Source: Diphasiastrum complanatum (lineage: Eukaryota; Streptophyta; Lycopodiopsida; Lycopodiales; Lycopodiaceae). Taken from it: a stretch of DNA of 64,000 nucleotides. The translations under genes were made by a program, and so were the position numbers. Where the stretch lies: the NCBI GenBank assembly GCA_029204225.1, contig CM055110.1, positions 42,143,862-42,207,861 on the forward strand, in the 5' to 3' direction. Below are positions 1 through 11,514 of the stretch, one piece after another. The notes beneath the pieces are model-generated. The model was not told where the DNA came from. It worked only from the letters and a program-made list of their open reading frames with translations, and made no database searches. Each line of letters starts with the position of its first letter. Positions within the stretch are counted from its first letter, which is position 1.

Positions 1-429
1 CCTTTCAATAGTTTTCAACACTTTTCAGCACTTGACATGAGTAACTTTAGATGCACATATGAATCTACTGCATATTCCTAGTTACTAGAGTTATTTGGTG
101 CACTTAACCTAGTAAGTGAACATAAGCATATGATCAAGTATTGTTTTGACAATGCAGAGTTAACAAAACTTTGTATGGAAGATTTATGGATTAACTTATA
201 AATGATTTGGGTAAGGATCTAAATGTGGTGCCTACTTAGTTTACCTGAATGTTGGAACCTACATTAATCCACAAGAAAACAAGAAATTTACTCCACCACT
301 AAGATCCATAACCACACACACAGGAAATTGGAAACAAGAATGATCAAGGAGCTCAAGAATGCACCAAAACTCATGGAGGGTCTTCTCATTTTAGCATGAA
401 GTAGATACATTTACAAAAGCTCTCGGGAG

Positions 430-880
430 TCTCTTAAATAAGCAAGAGAGCTCCTTAGGTGGCATCCTAGTGGCATTTCCACATTTCACAAACTACAAGT
501 GGAATAATTCTCTCCACTAGAGATCACCATCAGAAGGTGGCTCACTCTACGTTCTTTCAGAGGGGTCTACTTGCGTTTATTACTTTGCCTAGAAATACTA
601 GTTCCTACATGGTCATTCCATCTTTTGGAATTCACCGTGAGGCTTACACAGGTCTTACTTGTCATTCTTAACTAGTACTTCTCGACTCTTAGTCTTCGTT
701 CGTCTCGTCTTCTCAGAGACCTCCTCGGTCTAAGGTGAGAGGTGCTCTTGGGTAGCTTTGGCCGAGTATCTTGGGGATTCGTCAGAATTTGCCCACATAA
801 TCTAGTTCCATTCATCGCTGCAATATTATATGCATTGTCGCACAGTCCTCTATAACTGAAGATAGGCAAGAGAGAGTGGC
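430..880 (-). repeat. Inverted, diverged copy of the 7130-7535 repeat (gag end plus LTR-like segment)
   Basis: Read on the minus strand, this stretch aligns by eye with 7130-7535 on the plus strand. Shared landmarks include the GACCGAGGAGGTCTC block, the GTAGAGTGAGCCACCTT block and the TATA-like TTGCTTATTTAAG (minus strand near 445). The upstream part encodes the tail of the same arginine-rich gag-like protein, with an LRRR motif. The gag-like coding end and the LTR-like part keep the same junction in both copies, so they are one repeat family. Bases 1-430 are probably more of the same repeat but I cannot align them. Confidence 0.6.
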
Positions 881-884
881 ACCC

Positions 885-1030
885 GACTTATTGGGATAAG
901 TCGACTTATCGAGGAAGCCCGACTTGGCCAACATATTGGGAAGTCTGACTTGTTGACTTGTCTCGACATATCGACTCATCAACTATCCCGACTTGATTTG
1001 CCACATCAATGACTTGCTCGACATCCGAAT
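885..1030. repeat. Degenerate short tandem repeat of a TCGACTT/CCGACTT motif
   Basis: About ten imperfect copies of TCGACTTATC, CCCGACTTG and related words occur in 145 bp. No reading frame is supported. It resembles the degenerate arrays at 10.85-11.14 kb and 35-37 kb. Bases 1031-1390 contain nothing recognisable. Confidence 0.5.
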
Positions 1031-1390
1031 AGTAAAGGCCTCCTCATGCTCACTTCCTATACTGTGCAACTAACTTGACAATGACAGCAGCCACCACGAT
1101 CTCCAACAAATGGCACGCATTCTCTTTGTACACTCATCTGCACAAATGTAAATTGTTTATAGATAACTATTGTTATGCTATTAACGTAAATGAATTAAAG
1201 GAAGACATTGTAGATGCTTTCATGCATCGATTCTTTCTTCAGACTAATTGCCAGTAATAAGCTTATAGCTTTTACAAAGCAGAGTTAGCTTCTTGAGCAC
1301 GTGGTTTTGCCCGCTATTGTCTTGTGCTCATAGTATCAAACTGATATGTATTTCTACACATTAATATGAAATAATCACTATCTTTTGCGT

Positions 1391-3060
1391 TTAGAGTTCT
1401 TCTTCAATAGATATAATTTGAGATGCATGGATCTTGGCCCCTTCCAAGGTTGAATGTAGATCTTCATAAAATATGACATCTTTACTCTCAATCACTTTTG
1501 AAATAGAGAGTATAAACTCCTTGGTGGATAAGCATCCAACCATGATCCATGAGCTTGGATCATCCTTCCTCCTTGTTTCCAAGGAATATGTGCAAAGCAA
1601 ACACCTTCAAAGACACTAAGGTGATTAACCTTGGCTTCTTGAATAATACTTTATATGGTGTATTTTTATATGGTGTATTTCCTCCAAGAGAGAGCTCCAT
1701 CACTCCTCAAAGCTTTGATCTTCAATGAGAATTCCATCTCAACATATGCTTTGAATAATAGGAAATATTCATGCACCATAAATCTTGAAGAGGGAAGACA
1801 TTCTCCTTTGAAAGCTTGGATTCATAAGCAACATCAAGAGATTTTGCACTCTCTCTTGGATCCAATTTGTAGATGCTTTCATATCTAGATCCATGAGCAA
1901 GGATCTCATTATCCTTCTTGATCACACAATTGTCAATATGAAAATTGACATCAAGGCCACCATAAAGTGATTGGCCAGCACTTATAAGATTCTTTGTAAT
2001 CTTGGGAACAAAAGAACCTTTTGAAGAGATAGAAATTTTGATGATGCAAGCTTCAAGGGAATAGTCCCTACTCCTTCAATTTTGCACTCTTGATCACTTG
2101 CAATATATATGGACTTCTTGATTCCTTCATAAGGCATAAGGAATCCTAGGAGCTACACATGTGTGAAGATGCTCCACTATCAATATACCAAGAGTCATCC
2201 TTCTTGAAGGTGGAAGAGGAGAAGCTTGATGCCATAAGTGAGCATTCTCCATCACTTGCGATAAAGTCTTCTTTTTCACGAGAGATGTTGGCTTGCTTGA
2301 ATTGATTCTTCTTCTTAAAACAATTGGTGGCATAGTGACTTTTCTTGCCACAAAAGAAGCACTTAATATTCTTTTTGTTCATCTTTGAAGTAGAAGCATG
2401 GGAGGTATCCTCCTCTTCATCTTGGTCGTTTGCTTTGTCCTTAGAGAAGTGTTGGTGTTGCTTTTTGCTCCTCTCTTTATGCTTCGCAAATAAAACTTTG
2501 TCATCACCATTATGGTTGAGTGACAATTTGTCCATCCTTAATAGCTTGTTCTCATGCCTTGATTCTTCAGCTATTAGCACTCCTTGAAAGGCCTCCAAGG
2601 TACGGTAGCTCCTCCTTGATAGCATAGGATTGGACAAGATTCTCATATTCATCCTTCAAGGCATTGAGTATGACTTGGACTAGCTCACTTTGTTTGATGG
2701 AATCTCCAATAGAAGCAAGCTCCCTATGAATTTCTTTCACTCTCAAAACAAAATTAGTGGCACTCTCATCACTCTTCTGACAACTTTGGAATATTTTATT
2801 TCTAAGAAAGAGAAGCCTAGAGGTATTTTTGGCCTCATAGATTGCTTAAAGAGTATTCCAAGCATCCTTGGCCGCTCAAAATCTCATTAAATACATTCAT
2901 CTTGATATAATGGAGAGGCATCCTAAATCTCTTCTTATACTTTTGTACTTCTTGAAGGACTTGAGGCTCCTCCTCAATCCCAAGTACAATGTCCATCACA
3001 TCTTGGAGTATCAAGATTGACTCCATTCTAACCTTCCAAATAGGATAGTTGGAGGTCATA
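1391..3060 (-). pseudogene. Decayed Ty1/copia gag-protease-integrase remnant
   Basis: On the minus strand, 3059-2835 encodes the start of a copia gag (YPIWKVRMESILILQD, the UBN2-type N-terminus). 2652-2146 encodes the gag C-terminus with a CX2CX4HX4C zinc knuckle (CFFCGKKSHYATNC) followed by the protease motif WYIDSGASSHM. 1925-1722 looks like the GAG-pre-integrase linker, and 1600-1391 like the stretch after the integrase that ends in DVIFYED. The catalytic integrase core, reverse transcriptase and RNase H are missing, and the pieces lie in different frames with stops. It is a dead internal fragment whose primer site is at 3773-3785. Confidence 0.85.
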
Positions 3061-3772
3061 GTCTCTCACTAGATTCCAATAGAAAGGAACCCATAGATGC
3101 CATGTAGTGTACTACCAACTCCTATGCAAGATATTGCAACAAAATGTGAGATGGATCCCACTAGCTCTACCAATCTCTCTCAAACTAGATCAACCTCTCA
3201 TCAATTGATGGACTATAGGCAAAGTTTGGGTCAAACTATCTTTGGAACATGTGAAAACACTCAAAGAATCCACAATATAATGGAATTGTAAGAAACAATG
3301 TGGCTATGACCTCAAAAAGTTGACTAGATCTCAAATAGATGACATTGGCAACCCTCTTCTTGAATTTTCCAGGTCAAACTAGCAAGATATGATCAAATCA
3401 AATGTGTCCACATGGGTGTAGGTTCCCTACCTAACCCTCTTCAAAAGATTATAACTTTTGATTGGCTCTACCACATGGATTGAAACAAATTGCTACAAAA
3501 ACTAGACAAAACTAGCTTTCAAACAAGCTATCTAGCACCAAATTTGGATCTAACTTGGAAGAGAACTTTCCAAGTGAATTAGGCTATACCTCACACATTC
3601 CTGCACACTAAATTCCATACAATATCTGAAATGATTCAATCATTATGATAATAAACCCTCTTGATCCAAATTTCCTTGAGATAGCATGGGAGATGCAACC
3701 AACACTCTCTAGATCTTGATTTTCATGAACATTTTGAAACTATGGATGATAGATGCATCAAAAGTTTAGGTA

Positions 3773-3785
3773 GGCTCTGATACCA
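3773..3785 (-). promoter_or_regulatory. Primer-binding site (initiator tRNA-Met type) of the minus-strand copia element
   Basis: The minus strand reads TGGTATCAGAGCC, the standard plant copia primer site complementary to the 3' end of initiator tRNA-Met. It directly adjoins the TG/CA border of the LTR at 3786. The first gag codons follow about 700 bp downstream on the minus strand. Confidence 0.9.
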
Positions 3786-4300
3786 TGTGAAACTTCACAC
3801 GTGTGGGAATTCTCTAATGTGTGAAATTGATCTCCTAAGCTTGGCTCTTGCACTATAGATCTTCTAATTGAAATTGAAGATCAATGACAAAATCTAAGGC
3901 AAAGAGGCCATTCTACATGCATTCATTCATTACCAAAGGTGGTTCACACATGTGGAAACATGTACTACTAAAACCTAAGTCCCAACAAGCTCCTCTCCTC
4001 GAGTAGCCACCACTTTTGGTGAAGGGTAGAGAGAGAAATACACTCAAAATTGAGAAATCTCCAAATGGACCAAAAAACTCACATTAGATTATGATAGAAA
4101 ATCGTACATATAGAACTCGTGTAGATCCATGCTTCAATCCTATTGGACCCCTTAATCATAGCCTCATTAGTCCTATTGAATGTGTGATGCAACATCCTTA
4201 ACTTTTGATTGGACTCTTACAACACATCCCTCTCAAATGATTGGATTCTTTGACTTTTGCCACCACATAGGGTGCATCACTCATCAAACCTAAACTTGAC
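3786..4300 (-). repeat. 5' LTR of the minus-strand copia element (outer end uncertain)
   Basis: The LTR edge (TGTGAAAC on the plus strand) starts immediately after the primer site, and a CACACGTGTG palindrome lies at the edge. The outer border was not found, because no intact partner LTR is present in the window; the given end is an estimate. The sequence has no coding potential. Confidence 0.6.
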
Positions 4301-4314
4301 TTGGTGTTTGGCTA

Positions 4315-4710
4315 TTATTAGTGTAACTTTGTGTGTGTGATGCATTTCTTTCTAAGATCTGTTATCTTAGCCCCTTTTTAGCATGTATGCCTAATCTTGG
4401 AGTGTTTCTAATTTAGGCTTGCAGAAAGAGAGTAGGAGGGCGTGGAGCCCTAGTAGGGAAGAGAGAGAAAGTGAGAAAGGGAAAGTTGTGTGTGTGTGAG
4501 TGTGTGGGGGAGAGAGAGAAAAGAGAGAGATAGAATAAAATGTTAGTTCATTTTGGTTATGCTTTTGGTGTAATGCTATCCTATTTGTAAGTAGTAGAAG
4601 TGTTGCCTTTATTGTTGTGCTTGCATCTCCAAGGCTCCTAGGATCGAGCCCTACTTCCCATGCTACAAACGACTTGGAAGAAGGTGGATGAACCCCTCCT
4701 CTTCTTGACA
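4315..4710 (+). repeat. Putative 3' part of a gypsy-type 5' LTR
   Basis: A gypsy-type primer site follows directly, and the segment ends in CTTCTTGACA, so it should be the end of an LTR. It includes a purine/GT-rich stretch (about 4485-4530) that creates a spurious low-complexity ORF on the other strand. The left border is not defined. Confidence 0.45.
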
Positions 4711-4714
4711 ACAC

Positions 4715-4732
4715 TGGCGCCATTGCCGGGGA
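4715..4732 (+). promoter_or_regulatory. Primer-binding site of a Tat/Athila-like gypsy element
   Basis: TGGCGCCATTGCCGGGGA matches, with one change, the TGGCGCCGTTGCCGGGGA site commonly seen after the 5' LTR in plant Tat/Athila Ty3/gypsy elements, usually read as a tRNA-Asp site. It indicates a plus-strand element. The gag-like remnant at 6562-7270 could belong to it. Confidence 0.75.
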
Positions 4733-4924
4733 GCCAAATGCTTGCCAACACTTTTTTGTTTTTCACTTCTACTTGCTTTTTTTGGAATGGTCATTGATTT
4801 TTGGAGGCTACTTTGTAAAAAAAATTGTGTACCTTTTGCTTGTGATTTGTGTGTTTTGAGCATATGGATGTGTAACAATCTGCCAAACATGTTTTGCATT
4901 CCCCAAGGGGTGTTTGGAGGCCCA

Positions 4925-5545
4925 AAGCTCAACATCTAGGTTCGCACTCTTAACCGTAGATCAAACAGACATTAAACTGTAATATATCAGAGGGGCGAAC
5001 CTGAACCAAACCCCCATAACTTGTTTACATTTCTCAGAGGTACATATCTTGCCATCTAAGTTCGCCTAGTGCAGATTTGAAACATCATTAATGACCTACT
5101 GAAAACATTGTCCATAGGTCAAACCCAGACCATGAACCTTGCTCCAGAAAATTGACTTCAAAGTCCTATATGTTTTTGCCTCTATAGCCTCAGCAGTAAC
5201 CCATCTAGGTTCTCACTGCTTAGAGGGTGAACCTAGATCCCAAGGATCCATCACTGTACATTGGAAAGTGTGAAAATCTTGATTTTTGCACTCTCTGGCC
5301 TAATAACTGTACTTCTGAGTTCTCCCACCTTCTAGTGATTAATTTAACTTGTGTTCTACCTACTGTACTCAAGGAGAGTACAAACTCCATCAAATTATTC
5401 CCCAAGTGCAAGCCAAAATTCAGATTTGCACTTTCTCATATCTATAACAGCCTAGCCTGCCAAGTGAGATTGAGACTTGTACATCCCCAAAGTGCATTTT
5501 CTTATTATTCACCAGTGATCTAGATTCACCTATTTGCAGGATGAA
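4925..5545. repeat. Non-coding segment with an ATCTAGGTTCGC motif in alternating orientation
   Basis: CATCTAGGTTCGC and its reverse GCGAACCTAGATC recur near 4931, 4993, 5053, 5201 and 5225, with small changes. The same words occur at 13.37-13.60 kb, again upstream of a TATA-like sequence and a gag-like remnant. This suggests both segments are LTR or leader sequence of one gypsy family. No protein is supported. Confidence 0.45.
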
Positions 5546-5631
5546 TTTCCTAATTGAGATTTGAGTGTGCAGGTATTACTACCTGTAGAACTAAGGACCC
5601 TTCTATGAGCCATGTCTGATGGTATGAACAC

Positions 5632-5890
5632 TGACCTTTCTTTGAAGGTATGCGCAGGTACTCAAGAATAAGAAGCCTTATAGGCTTAAGGATTGACCTC
5701 TCTTTGAGGGTATGTGCAAGTACTCGTGAAAGTGCCTGAAGGACAAGAATCAAAAAAAGAAGCATTTTAAGCTTAAGACTGTAAACAAAGAAGGCTTATT
5801 TTTAAGTCTACAATAGAAGCTCAGAGGAGTCTATAAAGAAGGTTTATTTCTAAGTTTATAATGAAGGCTCAAAGGAGTCTACAAAGAATT
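5632..5890. repeat. Two short tandem duplications (62-bp and 48-bp periods)
   Basis: TGACCTTTCTTTGAAGGTATG at 5632 recurs in changed form 62 bp later at 5694. AAAGAAGGCTTATTT at 5787 recurs at 5835 and, partly, at 5883, a 48-bp period. The stretch is non-coding and is probably part of the same retroelement leader. From 5890 to 6560 I see only a TATA-like CTATAAGAGG near 6221. Confidence 0.6.
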
Positions 5891-6561
5891 GGGACAAGGC
5901 CAAGGGACTGATCACCCTATTGACCCTTTTCCACCATGATTGAGGATAGGCAACCTCTAGAAAGAAAAAAGAAAAAAAAAAGGGGGCCTAAGAATTGATG
6001 GATATTATGCAAGATAAGATGGACATATACTAACTCTCTACCATAGAATGAATGCACTTGGGTGAATTCCCAAGTTGTCATCAAACTCATCCTAATCACT
6101 CTCACAATCTAATACACCTCACCCCCTCACTCTACTTGTCCCTTACTTCACCTAGAGTCCCCCTTACACCTCTCACACTTGTAAATGACACCTCATCCAC
6201 TTCCCCAAGCCTCCCAACTTTCTATAAGAGGAGGAACTCGCCCCCCTCCAAGGCTATTCATTCTCTTTTCATTCTAGCTCTCTTTTTGCTTTTGTTTCTT
6301 TGTGCGTAGGTGCTTGGAGAAGGAAGGTTGGAGCTATGGCATAAGTAGCTTATGCCAAAATTGGATTGGAAAGCTATTTGGAATCACCATCACACTCTCT
6401 CACACTCTCTCACCCTTTTATCCACTTCTAAAACGATGTCCAAAACCTTTTGCATGTTCATCTATAGCATTTGCATGTCATTGGAATCCATATCAAATGT
6501 CCATGCATGTCCTTACAAGCTTAGCTAGGCAAAGAGCACACTCAAGGCGTGCCAAAACCTC

Positions 6562-7270
6562 ATGGCACAGAAACCACAACTGACCCCAACGCCACCAACA
6601 TATGATGCTGCGCAGGTTAGTCAGAACCAAGACCAAGGGGAAGCAGTGACAGGGGCGACCATACAAGACCAAGGGCAAGACACGGGCCCTGATACCACAC
6701 AAACAATAGATATGAGCCAAGCACAAGCATCATTATCCCAAGACTCGAGATCGATCTCTGCCAGTCGTGCAGTCCAAAGACCAAAAATGGTAGAGGATGA
6801 AATCAATGCCTACATGTGATGATCAAGGAGATCAACAGAAATGAGCTAGCCTATATTCCAGCCTTGGCCCCTCAACCAGAATGGGGCAAAAAATTGTTTG
6901 AAAGAGAACTTGTGGCCATCAAGGCATATTTCACGAGTCCAAGACAACTACAGATCAATGCCCACTGCCTTCCCTACCCACACAGATCGAAATAGGCGGA
7001 GTGCGGCACCCCTATGGACAGGATCACAATTGAGACATTGAATTGGCCCAAAATCTATTTGGAGTACGGGTGGAAGATGGACGTAGATACCAAGTGGGCT
7101 CTCGTTCAGTTTTCCAAAGATTATGTGAATTGTCTTGATCCAACAGTCCGCACGGCCGCATGTTAGCAGATTCCAGAGAATTCCCTAGATTCCGAGCCAA
7201 GCTGAAACACAGAGCATCTCTCACCCAAGACCGAGGAGGTCTCAGAAGGAGGAGAGAAGGAATAAACTAA
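6562..7270 (+). pseudogene. Gag-like gypsy remnant
   Basis: A Gln/Thr-rich start (MAQKPQLTPTPP) is followed, across stops and frame changes, by LDPTVRTAAC and an arginine-rich tail (LRRRREG). The segment at 14.7-15.4 kb encodes a matching VDPTVRQATLN plus FPRIPLG, and the inverted copy at 670-880 encodes a matching tail. No zinc knuckle or pol domain follows. I infer a gag-like protein of a Tat/Athila-type or non-autonomous element; the family is not certain. Confidence 0.5.
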
Positions 7271-7289
7271 GAGCCGAGGATTACTGGCT

Positions 7290-8024
7290 AGGATTATATG
7301 TTATTTCTATGTGAGCCTACATGGTCAATCCCAGAGAAGGAACGACGATGTAGGAGCTAGTGACATTCCTAGGCAATGTAAATAAATGTAGACCCCTCTT
7401 AAATAAAGTAGAGTGAGCCACCTTTTGATGGTGACCTCTAGTGGAAGAGCTATTTCCACTTGTAATTTCTTAACTAGTGGAAGTGCCACTTAGGCTCCAC
7501 ATGGGCAGCCTTCTTGCTTATTTAAGGGTCCCCCTGATTTGTACCTACCATGCACCTACCAAGCATGACTCCTGGATCTAGGCTAGGGTTTTCACATTAG
7601 GGCAAGAAAGTTGAGTGTACTCCCTTATTACATGCTGGATTTTCACCTAACTTAGCAAAGGAAGTGTCTTTTACTATTTATTCTCATTCTCCATAGTGAT
7701 GAGATAGAAACTTTTTGGAGCCTCAAGGAGAAACTCGAGTTTCCTCTCATTGTATGGTGATTGCTTTTGATTCCAATGAAACCCAGCTTTGGCACATTCT
7801 AAACACTATCTACAGGCTATACTACAACCTTATTTCCACACATGTGGAGTTGGATTATAGTTATTGATCAATACTTTGATTGTCTCTACTTGTTTTTATC
7901 AAGCTGCTAAACTAGATCTTGTTTTCTGATGACTAGTATCTGATAGATTGTTTAACAAGCACACAATCAACCTTGTGGATCATTCAAAGATCCATTTATG
8001 GTCCTTAGTACTGTACTTTTAACA
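7290..8024 (+). repeat. 5' LTR of the truncated plus-strand copia element
   Basis: It ends in TTTTAACA directly before a primer site. A TATA-like TTGCTTATTTAAGG lies near 7517. The last 430 bp match the minus-strand LTR at 49479-50160 (GGGCAAGAAAG, TCACCTAACTT, GGTCCTTAGTACTGTAC), while the first part matches the repeat at 430-640 instead. The LTR is therefore a mosaic or a sub-family with a different U3. The left border is approximate. Confidence 0.7.
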
Positions 8025-8037
8025 TGGTATCAGAGCC
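8025..8037 (+). promoter_or_regulatory. Copia primer-binding site
   Basis: TGGTATCAGAGCC, the initiator tRNA-Met type site, adjoins the CA end of the LTR. The gag ATG lies 620 bp downstream at 8658. The untranslated leader between them has no recognisable gene. Confidence 0.93.
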
Positions 8038-8657
8038 AAGTACAAGGCTATTGATCAGTGTTTGAAACTAATCCAGTTTTAGGAGGTTTTTGGTGCAAAA
8101 AGCTAGTATTGGAAGGGTGAGCTGGTATCCAGGTTTTGGTGAGGGGATTTGATCCCAAACTTTGTCAAGATCAAAATCCGTACTGTTCACACTTGTGGGC
8201 ATCTTTGAACCAGCATTTAAAATCCCATGTTCATTGGATCACTGTAATTTCATCTGGTGTCAGTTTGATGTAATTTTTGGTGCAAATCCTAGGATAAGCT
8301 ACCAAAATCACTTGCCATTAATTAGTTTTGAGTTTGTTTCATGAGAACTAATTGATCTAGGCTGATTTCAGACCTTTTTAAAGTGGAAACCAGGTCTTGA
8401 AAGTACATCAAAGTGAAAGAGAGAGATAGAGTCAATTATTGTCCAAAAATAGCCAAGATTGGCAAGATTTGCTTGAGAGTAGTTTTCACTTCATCTTATC
8501 TTCATCCCAGCTTTGTGAGGGAGTGATAGAACTGTGATTACAAGTCCATCTGTTGGATTAGAAGTCAACATTTGAGTGAAACACTGCAAGTTAGAAACCT
8601 TTGTAAGTTTCAGGTTCAAATAAATCTATATCATGTGTGTAGAATCTTACTAGTAAG

Positions 8658-10815
8658 ATGGGATCTGCTGGAGCATACCTTCTAGAAGCTAGTGAGAGGT
8701 TAAATTCTACCAATTATGCTATTTGGAAAGTGAGGATGGAGTCACTCATGGTGCTCCAGGATCTCTATGAGTTTCTGATTGATGAGGAAGATGAACCTCT
8801 AGGTGCACATGAGTTAGCTAAATACAAAAGAAGATCTAGGCTTGCACTTCACTGTGTGAAGATGAATGTAAGAAATGATTTATTGAGAGAAGTATCAGCT
8901 TGTACTAGCGCTAAAGAGGCTTGGGAATCTCTAAGGTCAATCTATGAGTCTAGTAACACTTCAAGGGTTCTCATGCTTAGGAATCAGATTCTGCAAAGCA
9001 TGAAGAGAAGTGATGAGAGCACACAGGTTGATGTGCTCAGAATCAAGTCTCTCAACAGGGAGTTAGCTTCCATTGGAGAGAAGATTCAAGATAGTGAGCT
9101 TGTTCAGATTGTCCTCATGGTCTAGGGAGTGACTTTACAAATTTGGTCCAAAGCTTTGCAATCCAAGACACTTTGCCCACTATAGAAAAGCTACACAGTG
9201 TATTAGTGGCTGAAGAGTGTAGGATGATGCATACCAATGCAAGAATGAATGCTATTTCTTTGCAGGATGGTTATGAGAAAGCTAATTTCTCATTCAAAGG
9301 CAAGAAGAAGACTAATGGCAAGAAGAAGCACTTCAAGGAGACCAAGAAGGAGGATGAGGCTTCAAGCTCAAAGGGCAAGATCAAAGACAAGTCCAAGTAC
9401 AAATGTTTTTTATGTGGAAAGAAAGGACATTTTGCATCAGAATGTCTCAAGAAAAAGAAGGCACAAGAGAGAAAACAAAGCAACATTGCACATCAAGAGG
9501 AGGAGGAGGATGAAGAGTCATCCTTGATGGTTCCAACAAACCACCATCATCCAAGTGCAACACCAATGATTCTTGGTGGATTGATAGTGGGGCTAGTTCC
9601 CACCTGACATATCAAAAGGACATTTTCTCCACTTTACTTTCTTACAATGATTTACATAGATCAATCTATACTACAAGTAGTCAAGAATGTAAGATAAGTG
9701 GAATAGGAACCATTCCATTGTATGTTGGATCATCCAAAAGGATGAATCTTGATGATGTTCTTTATGTTCCTAAGTTAACCAAGAATTTGCTTACTGTTGG
9801 CCAATTAATGGATAATGGCCTTGATGTACAATTTAAGCATGGAGTTGTTCCATCCTTAGAAATGATGAATGTATAGCAAAGTAGATTGTTTAAACTTGAT
9901 GCTAATGTTGCAGTGGAGAGTGTTAAGTTGGCAAAGGTGGAGTTATCAAAGGTGGAACTATGGTACAAAAGGTTGGGCCACCCCAACTACAAAGCCATGG
10001 AATCTATGGTTGCAAAGGAGCTTGCAGTTGGACTCCCCAAGCATTTGTCAAAGTGTGGGAAGAGATGTGAAGCATGCAACCTCTCAAAGGCTCACAAACT
10101 ACCCTTCTCAAGATCTACATCAAGATCAAGCTCTCCTCTTGAACTCATCCATTCGGATGTTCATAGCTTTTCACATGAGTCTAATGGTGGTGCCAAGTAC
10201 TATGTAATCTTCATTGATGACTATTTTAGATTTTGTTGGATGTACCTCTTGTCTAGCAAATCTATGGTGTTTGATTCTTTTGTAAAGTTCAAGACTTTGG
10301 TAGAAAATCAACTTAGTACCAAGATTAAGGTATTAAGGAGTGATAATGGAGGTGAATATATCTCCAATAAGTTGATTGACTTTTGTAGTTCTAATGGCAT
10401 TAAGAGGGAGTTGTCATGTCCATACACCCCTCAACAAAATGGAGTGAGTGAGAGAAGAAATAGATCTCTTTGTGAGTGTGCTAAGGCCTTAAGGCTAAAT
10501 GCTTCTCTATCCAAACCATTTTGGGGTGAAGCAATAACTTGTGCTAACTATGTGTGCAATAGATTGCCAAACCAAGCCATTGGAGGAATCACACCATTTG
10601 AAGCTCTATTTGGAGAGAAGCCCAATCTCAAGGATCTCAAAGTTTTTGGATGTGACTTGCTATGTACACCAATCCTTGGATAAGAGAAGGAAGGATGATG
10701 CAAGGACATCTTTGTGAGATATGGTGAGAATAGCAAAGGTTATAGAGCCTTCAATCCCATCACTAGCAAGGTGATAGTGAGTAGGGATGTTATTTTTGAT
10801 GAAGGACATGCTTGT
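8658..10815 (+). pseudogene. Truncated Ty1/copia gag-pol (gag, protease, integrase)
   Basis: 8658-9123 encodes gag (NYAIWKVRMESLMVLQD), stopped by TAG. A frame change leads to 9143-9607, with a lysine-rich region and the zinc knuckle CFLCGKKGHFASEC. A second frame change gives the protease motif WWIDSGASSHL near 9575. 9886-10683 carries the pre-integrase H-C motif and an integrase core with Asp in HSDVHS, Asp in RSDNGGEY and Glu in VSERRNRS. The frame ends at TAA 10681 and resumes to DVIFDEG at about 10802. Reverse transcriptase and RNase H are absent; the sequence changes abruptly into a minisatellite. The relative at 41.5-44.6 kb shows what is lost. Confidence 0.92.
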
Positions 10816-10839
10816 GATATTTATGGTGGCCGCCGTCTT

Positions 10840-11140
10840 GCTGCGGTCGAGATTTTAATGAATGTCTTCGGTCGAGATCTTACTCGGTCGGGATGGAACT
10901 GAAACCCTTTGGTTGAGATCTAACTAAAATGCGTCGGTCGAGATTTGACTGAAACCCGTCGGTCGAGATGAGACTGAAAGCCTTCGGTTGAGATCTGATG
11001 AAATCCTTTGGTTGAGATGGGACTAAAACCCTTCGGTTGAGATCTAACTGAAATGCTTCGGTCTGAAATCCGTCGGTCGAGATGGGACTGAAATCTTTCG
11101 GTCGAGATCTGACTGAAAGCCTTCGGTTGAGATGCCAACC
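10840..11140. repeat. 25-bp minisatellite
   Basis: About eleven degenerate copies of a unit close to CGGTCGAGATCTGACTGAAA plus about five bases. Some copies have Gs changed to As, and some units are shortened. The predicted repetitive peptide on the other strand is a by-product. It lies between the broken copia element and the 3' side of the minus-strand gypsy pol. Tat-lineage gypsy elements are known for tandem repeats in their 3' untranslated part, which is a likely origin here (inference). 11140-11514 is AT-rich with no recognisable gene. Confidence 0.85.
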
Positions 11141-11514
11141 AAGTAGTATTTGAGGAACGAATCTCTATGATGTAAGTGGAGAACTTCATGAGGAAAAATA
11201 TGACTGTGATTTGAAGTAGAAGTTCTCATTGGGAAGAAGTATCCGAGTGACTAGTTTTATGCTATAATTGGAAATACTGAGTTATCAGATAGACAGAAAT
11301 GAGGTGGCCTAATACGTGACAAATCTTGTCCCGGTGATGTAGTCTGTCATTTGTTGACCTATAACACGCATGATGATTAGGAGTTTATAGAAAAAAAATG
11401 AAGATGTAGTAAAGTTGTTAAATATAGTCATGAACAATAAAAGGACACAAAAAAAATAGTCATGCAAAAAGACAATAACAAAACAACAAAAAATGTAAAA
11501 TATATACCATGGGA

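Noticed and set aside
4391-4935. Minus-strand ORFs of 110 and 90 codons
   Set aside because: Low-complexity Ser/Leu/His content from CT/GT repeats, overlapping the gypsy LTR end and primer site.
10920-11229. Repetitive minus-strand ORFs (ISTEGFQSHLDRR repeats)
   Set aside because: They simply translate the 25-bp minisatellite.
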